Part shown: positions 1 through 8,733 of the stretch, in pieces
How positions within the stretch are numbered: position 1 is the stretch's first letter
Layout of the letters: each line of letters begins with the position of its first letter
Assembly (NCBI GenBank): GCA_902168185.1
Contig: CABHOV010000001.1
Coordinates: 1 to 37,356 of the forward strand
From: an uncultured Bacteroides sp.
Lineage (GTDB): Bacteria; Bacteroidota; Bacteroidia; Cytophagales; Cyclobacteriaceae
Direction: 5' to 3'
DNA: 37,356 nucleotides
Notes under the pieces: generated by a model
Seen by the model: only the letters and a program-made list of their open reading frames with translations
The model's database searches: none
Told to the model about the DNA's origin: nothing
Made by a program: the position numbers and the translations under genes

Positions 1-1
1 T

Positions 2-928
2 AAAGAGCCAACAAACACAAATTTGTTCATAACAGGAATATTTATTGGACTCCTCGTAACATTAAAGGCATACTTCGTAATTCTTTTCATTCCAATTGGT
101 ATTCAATTCTTACAGGAAATAAAAGATATACAATGGATTACTCTGCGCAGGATTATAGCAAAAACACTTATAATTTCGACTCCGCTCATTATACTCCTTA
201 GCCCCTGGACAATCCGAAACTATACCCTCTATAAAAGATTGATTCCGCTGCAAATTAATTCAACCGCAGGGTATAATTACACGAATGCAGAGCTGGCCTT
301 CCGAAGGTTTGTAACAGCCTGGGGAGGCGATTTCATTCACTGGGAAAAGACCAGTGCAGGATGTTACTTCATTCCGAATCCGGGGATACCTTGCGAATTC
401 AAGATGCCCGCATACGCATATACAAGCAAATACAGTCAGACAGATATTGACTCACTCCGCGCTAAATTTATACGCTTACAAAAACACTATACAGAACCGC
501 TAGACAAAGAAGTGACTGCAACCTTTGATCGATTTACACGGGAGTATAAAAATGAAAAACCGTTTCAATCCCATATCATTGCACCAACCAGACTTATCTC
601 TGAATTTCTCGTCCATAGTGGATCTTATTACCTGCCCATTCATTCTGCAAATCCTTGCTTTCATCCATTACAGCTTTCAATCAAATTAAGTCAAAGTCTC
701 CTCTACTGGATGAGTTTAATAATCGGTATTCCCGGAATAATTCTATTATCCGCCAGAAACAAAAACTATCTTTTTGCCTTCACACCCATATCCCTGATCA
801 TACTATTTCCCATCATTTTTCACTTTACAGAAGCACGATATTTCCGAACTGTAGAACCTGTTCTATATACAGGAGCATCTTATCTTTTGCTTGAAGTTTA
901 CAAGCGCTTTTTTAAAGTGACTGCATGA
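2..928 (+). CDS. Membrane glycosyltransferase, GT39/ArnT-like, C-terminal part (5' end outside window)
   Basis: The reading frame is open to the left edge of the window (codons K-E-P-T-N-T-N precede the first possible internal start at 23), so this is the 3' part of a longer gene. The protein is very hydrophobic, with several membrane helices and one large soluble loop at about residues 75-190 of the visible part. The segment SPWTIRNY followed by IPLQ is characteristic of the dolichyl-phosphate-mannose mannosyltransferase/ArnT-like group of polytopic GT-C glycosyltransferases, which transfer sugars from lipid carriers on the outer face of the inner membrane. The catalytic acidic loop would lie upstream and is not visible, so the donor and acceptor cannot be named. 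The stop codon overlaps an ATG of the next frame, but a promoter-like element follows at 949, so co-transcription with the CLC gene is uncertain. Confidence 0.7.
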   Translation, partial: KEPTNTNLFITGIFIGLLVTLKAYFVILFIPIGIQFLQEIKDIQWITLRRIIAKTLIISTPLIILLSPWTIRNYTLYKRLIPLQINSTAGYNYTNAELAFRRFVTAWGGDFIHWEKTSAGCYFIPNPGIPCEFKMPAYAYTSKYSQTDIDSLRAKFIRLQKHYTEPLDKEVTATFDRFTREYKNEKPFQSHIIAPTRLISEFLVHSGSYYLPIHSANPCFHPLQLSIKLSQSLLYWMSLIIGIPGIILLSARNKNYLFAFTPISLIILFPIIFHFTEARYFRTVEPVLYTGASYLLLEVYKRFFKVTA

Positions 929-948
929 CCAAATGGCTACTGTATCAG

Positions 949-956
949 TATATTTG
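949..956 (+). promoter_or_regulatory. Candidate Bacteroidota -7 element for the CLC gene
   Basis: TATATTTG matches the Bacteroidota primary-sigma -7 consensus TAnnTTTG exactly. It lies inside the longest possible reading frame of the CLC gene (from 925) and would start transcription near 960, so it argues for a start at 973 or 1027. The 8-bp consensus occurs by chance about once per 4 kb per strand, so confidence is limited. Confidence 0.4.
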
Positions 957-1026
957 TTACTTTAACATAGCAATGGATGTTTCCTGGAAAGGCAAATTAC
1001 ATTATCATATATACTTGATTAGTAGA

Positions 1027-2370
1027 ATGCGAAAAGCAATAAATTCTGTAGAGCAGTTCCTCATCGCTAAACACTTACTTTACTGGACGGTAATCATTGT
1101 GCCGGTATCCGTAATTATTGGGTTGCTGGTGGCGTTGTTTCTCTGGCTTTTGGAGTTGGCTACTGAAACACGTTGGGCAAATATGTGGCTTATCTTTCTG
1201 CTTCCACTCGCGGGTATACTGATCACTTTCCTTTATAAAGCTCTCGGAAAAAATTCAGACGCAGGTAACAATCTTGTGATGGACGAAATTCACAAGCCCG
1301 GTGGTGGCATCCCGGCACGCATGACTCCACTGATACTTTTCACAACGGTGATCACGCATCTTTTTGGAGGATCAGCCGGACGCGAAGGAACCGCAGTACA
1401 GATGGGGGGAAGTATATCTTCGCTATTCGCAAAATGGTATAAATTAAAACAAGAAGACAGGCGTATACTACTCATGGGCGGTATGGCCGCAGGCTTTGGT
1501 GCTGTATTCGGAACACCGGTCACCGGTGCTATATTTGCGTTAGAGGTTTTAGCGATTGGCAGAATAAAATACGATGCACTCATCCCATGTCTCATTGCCA
1601 GTGTTGTTGCAGATGTTACATGTTCAGCATGCGGTATAGTACATACGCAATATAGCATCAGTTTTATTAGTTCAAATGCACACCTTATACCCTTCATCCC
1701 AATAGATGTTCTACTTCTTCTGAAAGTAATTATAGCCGGGGTTGTGTTTGGTTTTACAGGATTTTTGTTTGCAGAACTTACGCGCCTTATCAAAGATAAA
1801 AGCAATCTATACTTTACGCATAAATGGCTGATCCCGGTAACAGGCGCTATACTGGTGGTAGGCATCAGTTACCTGATCGGATCGTTCGATTATCTCGGAC
1901 TTGGCGTTACCAATCCACACAAAGATGGTGTAAGTATAGTCTCTGCATTTTCACCGGGAGGCGCAACGTATTTCAGCTGGTTCTTTAAATTGGTACTTAC
2001 GGCTATTACCCTGGGCATGGGCTTTAAAGGTGGTGAAGTCACTCCTTTATTTTTTATTGGCGCGACCCTAGGCAATACGTTGGCTGTGCTCACAGGTTCA
2101 CCTGTTGATTTGTTTGCAGGGTTAGGTTTCATAGCGGTGTTCGCTGCTGCTACCAATACACCACTCGCCTGCACCATGATGGGGATAGAACTATTCGGAA
2201 CAGAACATACGCTATACTTTGCCATCGCGTGCTTCACTGCGTATTACTTCAGCGGAAATTCAGGCATCTATGGATCACAACGTATCGCTGTCAATAAATT
2301 CCACATCACCGACACTGAAGAATTAACGATTAAACAAACAAAGGAAAAGCGAAAGCAGCAAGATTCGTGA
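1027..2370 (+). CDS. CLC-family chloride channel/transporter
   Basis: This is a polytopic membrane protein of about 447 residues that moves chloride (or a related anion) across the inner membrane, either passively or coupled to protons. The CLC signatures are clear. GSAGREGT lies at about residues 114-121 and contains the gating glutamate of the GREGP-type motif. [19 protein letters not shown] follows it, and [16 protein letters not shown] at about residue 334 corresponds to the GxFxP-type anion-binding region. No C-terminal CBS pair is present. The frame is open from an ATG at 925, but the -7-like element at 949-956 and the usual family N-terminus favour 1027 (MRKAINSV) or 973. The substrate and the channel-versus-exchanger mode cannot be decided from sequence alone. 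Confidence 0.88.
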   Translation: MRKAINSVEQFLIAKHLLYWTVIIVPVSVIIGLLVALFLWLLELATETRWANMWLIFLLPLAGILITFLYKALGKNSDAGNNLVMDEIHKPGGGIPARMTPLILFTTVITHLFGGSAGREGTAVQMGGSISSLFAKWYKLKQEDRRILLMGGMAAGFGAVFGTPVTGAIFALEVLAIGRIKYDALIPCLIASVVADVTCSACGIVHTQYSISFISSNAHLIPFIPIDVLLLLKVIIAGVVFGFTGFLFAELTRLIKDKSNLYFTHKWLIPVTGAILVVGISYLIGSFDYLGLGVTNPHKDGVSIVSAFSPGGATYFSWFFKLVLTAITLGMGFKGGEVTPLFFIGATLGNTLAVLTGSPVDLFAGLGFIAVFAAATNTPLACTMMGIELFGTEHTLYFAIACFTAYYFSGNSGIYGSQRIAVNKFHITDTEELTIKQTKEKRKQQDS

Positions 2371-2425
2371 ATCAGCATTATATACCGAACGATGTGGAAT
2401 ATAGTATATAGCGTGATTTATAGCT

Positions 2426-3073
2426 CTAAAATCTGAATCCGGCATTTACTCCGGTTACCACCTGAAACGAACGGATAGCATCCTGATTCAGGTATCCTTT
2501 TACAGACGTCTCCACATATACACCGCCCAGAAAAACATCAATGGTAATTCTCTCGGCTATTACCCATTGTATGCCTCCATGTATACCGCCACCAAGCTGA
2601 TTGATGCGAGCACCATATCCCTGACTAGTGTCGTATACTTTATAGTCGGAGTATATCATAAAAAGCTCCGCATAGTATCCCGCAGGTGGCTCACGTTTTT
2701 TTGTCAGGTAATATCGTAAAGCGGGTTGAATGGATGTACCCTTGAACTCAAACTCCTCATAAGAGAAAACAGCATACTCCGCAGTAACAACCAAGCTTCG
2801 CGGTGCAACTCGTGCAAGTCTTTCGAACGTGACATTATAATACCCCACTAAAACGCCAAGCACATCACTCTTTATTACATTCCGTCTGCGGTTCAGAAGC
2901 AGGCTATCCGCACGCAAGCGCTCTTTATATTTATCATACCGGTCGTCTCTACTCTGTGCGTAAACCGGGTTTGAATAATATCCGACAAACAGCAGCATTG
3001 CAAAACATGCCGTTCGCAATACTATAGCAACGGTATTCCTTCTAAAAAAAGGTACAGTGAGGCGGGTAGTCAT
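2426..3073 (-). CDS. Putative outer-membrane beta-barrel protein (DUF3575-like), exported
   Basis: The 215-residue protein has an N-terminal signal peptide (basic start, hydrophobic core around residues 17-33, cleavage probably after VYAQ). A mature part follows with alternating hydrophobic/aromatic beta strands, ending in GFRF. A terminal aromatic residue is the usual BAM recognition signal of outer-membrane barrels. The pattern (VLVGYYNVTFERL, then PALRYYL, then GGIHGGIQW) resembles small Bacteroidota barrels annotated as DUF3575 or 'outer membrane beta-barrel protein'. The function is unknown. It is convergent with the CLC gene and divergent from the AGCS symporter. Confidence 0.6.
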   Translation of the reverse strand: MTTRLTVPFFRRNTVAIVLRTACFAMLLFVGYYSNPVYAQSRDDRYDKYKERLRADSLLLNRRRNVIKSDVLGVLVGYYNVTFERLARVAPRSLVVTAEYAVFSYEEFEFKGTSIQPALRYYLTKKREPPAGYYAELFMIYSDYKVYDTSQGYGARINQLGGGIHGGIQWVIAERITIDVFLGGVYVETSVKGYLNQDAIRSFQVVTGVNAGFRF

Positions 3074-3375
3074 GATGCAATATAGCGGTTAATTTATACA
3101 TGAATAAGCAGTGAGACGAAGGGTTTAACTGACGAGACAACGAGCTCTAAAATGCACAACAGATTATTGCAGTCAGTGTGCATGTAGTGGCACCCCGAGA
3201 AAGCGCAGAGGCCTGTTGATTCCAGTGAAAGTCGCATTAAACGCAATCGTTGTCAATATTTAAATATGAATACCTGTCATTTCAAAATGTTTAATAATCT
3301 AATATATCTCTTAGCTTAGACGATTAATATTAATTTAAATAACTCAAAACATAACGAACTTAACCGCTAATACCT
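3074..3375. other. Divergent intergenic region
   Basis: These 302 bases without a convincing gene separate a leftward barrel gene from the rightward symporter gene, so they should hold both promoters. The 3' half is AT-rich (from about 3255). I found no exact TAnnTTTG element, no FNR-type box and no RNA-like hairpin. Confidence 0.5.
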
Positions 3376-4929
3376 ATGGGTTCTCTGGAAAAATTTGTCT
3401 CGGTAGCGAATGCTATTATATGGAGTGATGTGCTGATCTATCTACTGCTTGCGGTAGGTATATATTTCTCTATACGCATGCGTTTCTTCCAAGTAAGAAT
3501 GATAAAAGAAATGGTCCGATTAATGATAAAGGGCGAAAAATCCAGCGCAGGCATATCTTCATTTCAGGCATTAGCCGTTTCACTTTCCGGACGGGTAGGC
3601 ACTGGTAATATTGCGGGAGTGGCTACTGCTATATTTATAGGAGGACCGGGTGCAGTTTTCTGGATGTGGCTTGTTGCATTTCTTGGCGCTAGCTCAGCAT
3701 TCGTGGAATCAACGCTTGCACAGATTTATAAGCGCACTGAAAAAGGACAGTACCGTGGTGGCCCCGCATTCTACATTGAAAAAGGAATCAAAAATAAAGC
3801 CGTTGGCAAAGCATACGCAATCACTTTTGCTGTAGCAACGGTGCTGGCTACCGGTTTGTTATTACCGGGTGTACAGGCTAATAGTATCGCATCGGCAGTG
3901 AACAACGCATTCAGCTTAAGTCACATGTGGACGGGTGTAATTCTGGTGGTTCTGTTAGGACTGATCATCTTCGGAGGCATAAAGACCATTGCGCGTGTAG
4001 CCGAGTACGTTGTGCCCTTCATGGCTGGTGCCTATATATTGGTAGCTGTCGTTGTCGTGGCCATCAATTTCCAAAAAATACCAGAAGTTTTTTCACTGAT
4101 TTTCTCCAGTGCATTTGGCGCACATGCCGCGTTTGGCGGAATCATCGGTGCCATGATTTCCATTGGGGTAAAGCGGGGCGTCTATTCCAATGAAGCGGGA
4201 CAAGGAACAGGGCCACATCCGGCCGCTGCTGCTGAGGTGACACATCCCGTTAATCAAGGTCTCGTACAAGCCTTTTCCGTATATATCGATACACTTTTCG
4301 TCTGTTCAGCTACAGCTTTTATTATTTTAAGTACCGGTATGTATAATGTAAAGGGGGCTGGTGATGAACTGATTATCAACAACGGAGTATACTATATACA
4401 GGACGGTGTTAAGCATGTGGATGGAAGTGCCATGTATACCCAGGCTGCTGTCGACAAAGCATTTAGCGGCCAGGAGGAATTTGATATCAACTATCATGGC
4501 CTGGGGAGTTATATAGTAGCCGTAACGTTGTTCTTTTTTGCTTTCACTACATTAATGGCTTACTACTATATTGCGGAAACCAATATAGCCTACCTCACGC
4601 ATAAACGAGGAGGCCCCCTACTGATGTTCCTGCTCAAAGTATGTATACTGGCAGCTACCTTTATGGGTTGTATTAAAACAGCACAACTTGCATGGGACCT
4701 GGGTGATCTTGGCGTTGGTATTATGGCTTGGTTGAATATTATCGCAATACTAATTCTTCAGAAACCGGCCCTCACCGCGCTCAAGGATTATGAAGCACAA
4801 AAGAAGGAAAGACTTGAACCGGTATTTGATCCAACCTTACTTGGTATTAAAGACGCTGACTTCTGGGAGTTTGAATATAACAAAGCAGTAGACGAAAAGA
4901 AAGAGAACGCAGTACACCAAAACATATAG
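3376..4929 (+). CDS. AGCS-family sodium:alanine/glycine symporter
   Basis: This 517-residue polytopic inner-membrane protein belongs to the alanine/glycine:cation symporter family, which imports small neutral amino acids with Na+ or H+. Diagnostic segments are the early ALAVSLSGRVGTGNIAGVA (about residues 65-84), the GGPGAVFWMW segment, and SIGVKRGVYSNEAGQGTGPHPAAAAEV in the middle, which is the family signature. A soluble insert at about residues 325-375 precedes the last helices and seems larger than in the short Gram-positive homologues. Length is slightly above the usual 450-500 residues. The gene stands alone, followed by a strong terminator at 4946-4991. Whether it carries alanine, glycine or glutamine is not decidable here. 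Confidence 0.92.
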   Translation: MGSLEKFVSVANAIIWSDVLIYLLLAVGIYFSIRMRFFQVRMIKEMVRLMIKGEKSSAGISSFQALAVSLSGRVGTGNIAGVATAIFIGGPGAVFWMWLVAFLGASSAFVESTLAQIYKRTEKGQYRGGPAFYIEKGIKNKAVGKAYAITFAVATVLATGLLLPGVQANSIASAVNNAFSLSHMWTGVILVVLLGLIIFGGIKTIARVAEYVVPFMAGAYILVAVVVVAINFQKIPEVFSLIFSSAFGAHAAFGGIIGAMISIGVKRGVYSNEAGQGTGPHPAAAAEVTHPVNQGLVQAFSVYIDTLFVCSATAFIILSTGMYNVKGAGDELIINNGVYYIQDGVKHVDGSAMYTQAAVDKAFSGQEEFDINYHGLGSYIVAVTLFFFAFTTLMAYYYIAETNIAYLTHKRGGPLLMFLLKVCILAATFMGCIKTAQLAWDLGDLGVGIMAWLNIIAILILQKPALTALKDYEAQKKERLEPVFDPTLLGIKDADFWEFEYNKAVDEKKENAVHQNI

Positions 4930-4945
4930 TCTGCCCCGCGACTCT

Positions 4946-4991
4946 AAAAAAGGTGAGTAGTTTCAGTCCGAAACTGCTCACCTTTTTTTTT
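4946..4991 (+). terminator. Intrinsic terminator after the AGCS symporter
   Basis: A 19-bp stem (left arm 4946-4964, right arm 4970-4988, one G-U pair) with a 5-nt loop is followed by a T run to 4991. The left arm begins with six A, so the hairpin could act in both directions. It insulates the symporter from the usp-ccoI-ccoS operon. Confidence 0.9.
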
Positions 4992-5079
4992 GCAAATCAG
5001 CTATACTTCGAAGTCTCCAAGCCACAATTTCCTATTGACTATGAACTCCGTAATATTTCAGGAAGCGGAAAATCAAAGC

Positions 5080-5093
5080 CTGACAAAAATCAT
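5080..5093 (+). promoter_or_regulatory. FNR/CRP-type operator upstream of usp-ccoI-ccoS
   Basis: CTGACAAAAATCAT fits NTGAYN4RTCAN with an AAAA core. The first T of TGAC is at 5081, exactly 61 nt before the TTTG of the -7 element at 5142. The centre (5086.5) is about 62 bp upstream of the inferred start near 5149, the class I activator position. The same arrangement recurs at hemN, ccoNO and usp2. Confidence 0.8.
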
Positions 5094-5137
5094 GTTTTCA
5101 GGTGACCTATCTCAAAAGATAAGGCTATTAATAAAAA

Positions 5138-5145
5138 TACATTTG
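5138..5145 (+). promoter_or_regulatory. -7 element of the usp-ccoI-ccoS promoter
   Basis: TACATTTG is an exact TAnnTTTG match. Transcription would begin near 5149, giving a leader of about 85 nt before the ATG at 5234. I see no TTTG-type -33 element at the usual distance, as expected for an activator-dependent promoter. Confidence 0.7.
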
Positions 5146-5233
5146 ATCTATCATTCTAACATAAGGCTCGGAATTACTGATATACTATATACCGATCCCT
5201 GATAAATTAAACGCACCCTAAAAAGATACCTCT

Positions 5234-6085
5234 ATGAAAAAGATTCTTGTTCCATGCGACTTTTCAGTGACAGCCGTTAATGCATTTCGCTTTGCGCTCG
5301 ATACTGCTGCCCGATCAAAAGGCAGTGTTCATTTACTTCACGTAATAGAACTCCCGGTACTGCATGATAGCCTCATTATGCCGGTATTAAATTTCGAACA
5401 ACAACTGCTGACTGAACTGAAAGAGAAAGCAGAAGCACGACTCGAAAAAGTCATCACAAAATATAATAAAGAAGGTCTGGATGTCGTCACCAAAATAGAG
5501 TTCGGTGCACCTTCGAAGGTCATTCAAAATTATGTACGTGAGCTGTCTGTCGACATCATCATTATGGGCTCGCACGGTGCGAGCGGTATAAAAGAATTCT
5601 TTATCGGATCAAACGCAGAAAAAGTAGTCCGTCATGCAAGCGTACCCGTTCTTGTCTTAAAAGATTACTTCAAAGGACCGATCACCAACATCGTATTCCC
5701 GCATACGCTGGATCTTGAAAACCAGGATGACCTCGTTACAAAAGTAAAAGCCTTGCAGAGCTTCTTCAAAGCGAAACTTCATGTAGTGTGGATAAATACT
5801 CCGCTAAACTTTGCACCGGACTCATTGAATATGGATCGCCTGATTGCATTCGTCAAAACCTATACTCTAAAAGACTATACACTGAACATCTATAATCACA
5901 CAAACCTAGAGCAAGGGATTATCGAGTTCAGTAATACGGTGAAGGGAAACCTGATTGCCATGGGTACACACGGACGTACCGGTATAGATCACCTGATACT
6001 TGGAAGTTTAACAGAGACGGTAGTAAACCATACAAAAAAACTGGTATGGTCATATGTAATGAACGAAGAACTTGTTGAAGCATAA
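5234..6085 (+). CDS. Tandem universal stress protein (UspA family)
   Basis: The 283-residue cytoplasmic protein has two Usp folds. The first (about residues 1-145) begins with KKILVPCDFS and ends with GSHGASGIKEFFIGSNAEKVV, a good fit to the ATP-binding pattern G-x2-G-x9-G-S. The second (about 150-280) ends with GTHGRTGIDHLILGSLTETVV, which also keeps the glycines and the serine. Usp proteins bind nucleotide and are induced under energy or oxygen limitation; the exact role is unknown. The stop codon is 2 nt before the ATG of ccoI, so the two are almost certainly co-transcribed, and the promoter carries the FNR-type box at 5080. This placement ties the protein to microaerobic physiology. Confidence 0.88.
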   Translation: MKKILVPCDFSVTAVNAFRFALDTAARSKGSVHLLHVIELPVLHDSLIMPVLNFEQQLLTELKEKAEARLEKVITKYNKEGLDVVTKIEFGAPSKVIQNYVRELSVDIIIMGSHGASGIKEFFIGSNAEKVVRHASVPVLVLKDYFKGPITNIVFPHTLDLENQDDLVTKVKALQSFFKAKLHVVWINTPLNFAPDSLNMDRLIAFVKTYTLKDYTLNIYNHTNLEQGIIEFSNTVKGNLIAMGTHGRTGIDHLILGSLTETVVNHTKKLVWSYVMNEELVEA

Positions 6086-6087
6086 TA

Positions 6088-8481
6088 ATGGTTGCCGAAG
6101 TAAACCGTGAAGTAAGTATAGACGTTACCTGTTTTCATTGTGGACAGGCATGTGAAGAAACACTATATCTTGACGAAAAAGCATTTTGCTGCTATGGATG
6201 CAAAACGGTATATGAAATTCTGAACAGCAATAACCTATGCCAGTATTATGACCTGGACAAAAACCCAGGCGTACAACTTAACATTAAAAGTGATGAGACG
6301 TATGCCTATCTGAATGAGAAAGACATCCGGAAGAAATTACTGGCTTTTGATTCAGATGCTTTCGCCAAGGTAACATTTTTTGTTCCTGCTATACACTGTG
6401 TTTCCTGTATCTGGCTATTGGAAAACTTGCATAAGATCAATGCTGGTATACTTCGATCGGAAGTTCACTTCACAAAAAAAACAGTTACAGCAGAATTCAA
6501 CCCGCAACTGGTTAATCTTGGGACTATAGCGCAGCTGCTTGCATCCGTTGGTTATATACCCAAGATCACGCTTGAAGATCACGCCGATGCAAAGCCCAAG
6601 AATGATCGATCATTAGTGCTCAAGTTATCCATTGCCGGTTTTTGTTTTGGTAACGTCATGCTCTTCAGTTTTCCTGAATACCTCGGCATCAATCATTCTG
6701 AAAAAGAGCTTATGAGAATTTTCTCATGGCTTAATCTCGCTTTAGCTATTCCGGTATTTTTCTATAGTGGCTTTGATTATCTGCGTTCGGCATTCAAAAG
6801 TTTTCAGCAAAAGCAAATCAATATAGATGTACCGATCGCTGCCGGACTAATTGCTTTATTCGTAAGAAGCAGCTACGATATTATATCAGCAACGGGGGCT
6901 GGCTATCTTGATTCTTTTACAGGCCTTGTCTTCTTTTTACTGATCGGCCGGTGGTTTCAAAACAAAACGTATGAAAGCCTAGCGTTCGATCGCGACTTCA
7001 CCGCTTACTTTCCATTGGCGGTAAACCGGATGGAAGATGGTGAATGGAAACCTGTTGTAATCTATAAATTAAGAAGAGGAGATCAGATTAAAATCCGGAA
7101 TATGGAAATTATACCGGCAGATAGTATACTGCTGGAAGAATCAGCCTATATAGATTATAGTTTTGTTACAGGTGAATCGCGGCCGGTAAAAGCTATACAA
7201 GGTGAACTGGTATATGCCGGTGGACGTTTGATCGGGACACCGGTTACGCTTATAGTCGAAAAGCAAACATCACAAAGCCACCTCACCAGCTTATGGAATC
7301 ACGATGCGTTTAAAAAGACAGAAGAAAGTAAATATCAAAAAATCATTGATCGTGCTGCACGCAAGTTCACATGGATTGTTTTAGGGATTGCACTTCTCAC
7401 CGCTATATATTGGCAAATTACAAATCCATCGGCTATGTGGCTTGTGCTGACTTCGGTGTTGATGGTGGCTTGTCCATGCGCGTTGGCATTGGCCGCTCCC
7501 TTTACATTGGGCAGCATGCTGCGGGTACTCGGAAGAAAACAACTCTACTTAAAAAACGCAGACGTCATTGAACGTATGGCAACCATTGATGCTGTTGTGT
7601 TTGACAAAACAGGAACCGTAACGCATGGTAATGATCCGGATGTTTCGTTTATGGGAGAATTACCGCAAGAAGATTTCAGCAGGATAAAATTACTAACCAG
7701 CTTTTCCACACACCCGCTGAGTATAATTATCACAAAGTATATAAAAGGTATATCAAACGAGTCCGTTGAGAATTTTAAAGAGATTCCCGGGAAAGGTATT
7801 CAAGGCATTATCGCTGGTCGTGAATTCAGAATCGGCTCAGCGCTCTTTACAGGATTTCACTATGCAGTCGAGCAGGAGGCATCGCGTGTGTTTGTTTCCA
7901 TAGATGACGAAGTAAAAGGATACTTCACACTAAAAACATCCGTACGAAAAAACATGAAGGGAATGCTGCAGCGGCTGGGGCGCAAGTGTGTAGCCGTTTT
8001 ATCGGGTGATCATGATACCGACAAAAACCAGATGAGACAATTATTTCCGCCATCAACACAACTTCTTTTTAATCAAAGTCCACAAGACAAGCTAAACTAT
8101 ATACTTGATCTGCAGCGCCAGGGGAAAAAGGTAATGATGATTGGCGATGGTCTGAATGATGCCGGTGCACTTAAACAAAGTGACGTTGGTATAGCGGTTA
8201 CCGATGACACGGGTGTATTTACGCCTGCCTGCGATGGTATTCTATACGGCGATCAAATTATACTTCTCACACGGATCCTGCGTTTCGCCAAGTCATCTTC
8301 TGTTATATTGAAAAGCGGGTTTGCTATATCATTTTTTTACAACGCCATCGCACTTACGTTTGCTGTTACCGGACATTTAACTCCGCTTGTTGCCGCGATC
8401 ATTATGCCGATCAGTAGCATCAGTGTGGTAGGATTCAGTACACTGGCCGTAAAGTTCACTGCGGCCCGTATTAAACTTTAA
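6088..8481 (+). CDS. ccoI: CcoI-type copper-transporting P1B ATPase for cbb3 oxidase assembly
   Basis: This 797-residue inner-membrane P-type ATPase pumps copper needed for the CuB site of cbb3 oxidase. The N-terminus has a cysteine-rich metal-binding segment (CFHCGQAC ... CCYGC, about residues 15-39) and a heavy-metal-associated domain with HCVSC (about 103-107). Downstream are the actuator TGES (about 361), the CPC metal site in helix 6 (about 461-463), the phosphorylation motif DKTGT (D at about 506), the HP dipeptide in THPLS, and GDGLNDAGALKQSD (about 686). The N-terminal double Cys module and the ccoS neighbour favour CcoI over the CopA-type exporter. It sits 2 nt after usp and 4 nt before ccoS. 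Confidence 0.93.
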   Translation: MVAEVNREVSIDVTCFHCGQACEETLYLDEKAFCCYGCKTVYEILNSNNLCQYYDLDKNPGVQLNIKSDETYAYLNEKDIRKKLLAFDSDAFAKVTFFVPAIHCVSCIWLLENLHKINAGILRSEVHFTKKTVTAEFNPQLVNLGTIAQLLASVGYIPKITLEDHADAKPKNDRSLVLKLSIAGFCFGNVMLFSFPEYLGINHSEKELMRIFSWLNLALAIPVFFYSGFDYLRSAFKSFQQKQINIDVPIAAGLIALFVRSSYDIISATGAGYLDSFTGLVFFLLIGRWFQNKTYESLAFDRDFTAYFPLAVNRMEDGEWKPVVIYKLRRGDQIKIRNMEIIPADSILLEESAYIDYSFVTGESRPVKAIQGELVYAGGRLIGTPVTLIVEKQTSQSHLTSLWNHDAFKKTEESKYQKIIDRAARKFTWIVLGIALLTAIYWQITNPSAMWLVLTSVLMVACPCALALAAPFTLGSMLRVLGRKQLYLKNADVIERMATIDAVVFDKTGTVTHGNDPDVSFMGELPQEDFSRIKLLTSFSTHPLSIIITKYIKGISNESVENFKEIPGKGIQGIIAGREFRIGSALFTGFHYAVEQEASRVFVSIDDEVKGYFTLKTSVRKNMKGMLQRLGRKCVAVLSGDHDTDKNQMRQLFPPSTQLLFNQSPQDKLNYILDLQRQGKKVMMIGDGLNDAGALKQSDVGIAVTDDTGVFTPACDGILYGDQIILLTRILRFAKSSSVILKSGFAISFFYNAIALTFAVTGHLTPLVAAIIMPISSISVVGFSTLAVKFTAARIKL

Positions 8482-8485
8482 AGCT

Positions 8486-8689
8486 ATGGGCATCATCACA
8501 CTTTTAATTACCATCAGCGTTACCATCGCGATATTATTTCTTGGTGTTTTTTATTGGAATATGAAAAGCGGCCAATATGATGACACTTATACACCTTCCG
8601 TGAGAATGCTGTTCGATGACAAGCCGGGATCAGCCGAGACTAAAAAATCAGAATCAAAAAAGTCTGACAAAAATCAGGTTTCGGTTTGA
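8486..8689 (+). CDS. ccoS: Cbb3 oxidase assembly protein CcoS
   Basis: The 67-residue protein has one N-terminal membrane helix (about residues 3-23) followed by FYWNMKSGQYDD, the signature of CcoS. CcoS is required for haem b and copper insertion into CcoN. The charged tail is rich in Lys and Ser. The gene begins 4 nt after ccoI. Its last codons carry the first hemN operator (8664-8677), and its TGA stop at 8687-8689 is part of the second (8686-8699), so the reading frame and the hemN control region overlap. Confidence 0.92.
   Translation: MGIITLLITISVTIAILFLGVFYWNMKSGQYDDTYTPSVRMLFDDKPGSAETKKSESKKSDKNQVSV
8664..8677 (+). promoter_or_regulatory. FNR/CRP-type operator 1 of hemN (inside ccoS)
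   Basis: CTGACAAAAATCAG fits NTGAYN4RTCAN with an AAAA core and lies within the 3' end of ccoS. The first T of TGAC (8665) is exactly 61 nt before the TTTG at 8726. The centre (8670.5) is about 62 bp upstream of the inferred start. Confidence 0.8.
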
Positions 8690-8699
8690 TGGCAATCAT
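8686..8699 (+). promoter_or_regulatory. FNR/CRP-type operator 2 of hemN
   Basis: TTGATGGCAATCAT is close to the classic FNR consensus TTGATN4ATCAA. It is centred at 8692.5, 22 bp (two helical turns) downstream of operator 1 and about 40 bp upstream of the inferred start, close to the class II position of -41.5. It overlaps the ccoS stop codon. Unlike the other boxes it lacks the AAAA core. Confidence 0.6.
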
Positions 8700-8721
8700 A
8701 CCAGATGCTTTCCGGTTTCTG

Positions 8722-8729
8722 GTACTTTG
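8722..8729 (+). promoter_or_regulatory. -7 element of hemN
   Basis: GTACTTTG keeps the TTTG of the -7 consensus at the conserved 61-nt spacing; the TA is shifted by one base compared with TAnnTTTG. The inferred start (about 8733) falls at the hemN ATG, so the mRNA would be leaderless or nearly so. Confidence 0.5.
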
Positions 8730-8733
8730 AAAC

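Noticed and set aside
1290-1865. 191-codon minus-strand frame across the CLC gene
   Set aside because: It is a shadow of the CLC coding sequence; the product shows no family and low-complexity composition.
4990-5202. 70-codon frame between the symporter and usp
   Set aside because: It starts in the terminator tail and covers the FNR box and the -7 element of the usp promoter; there is no protein-like family signal.
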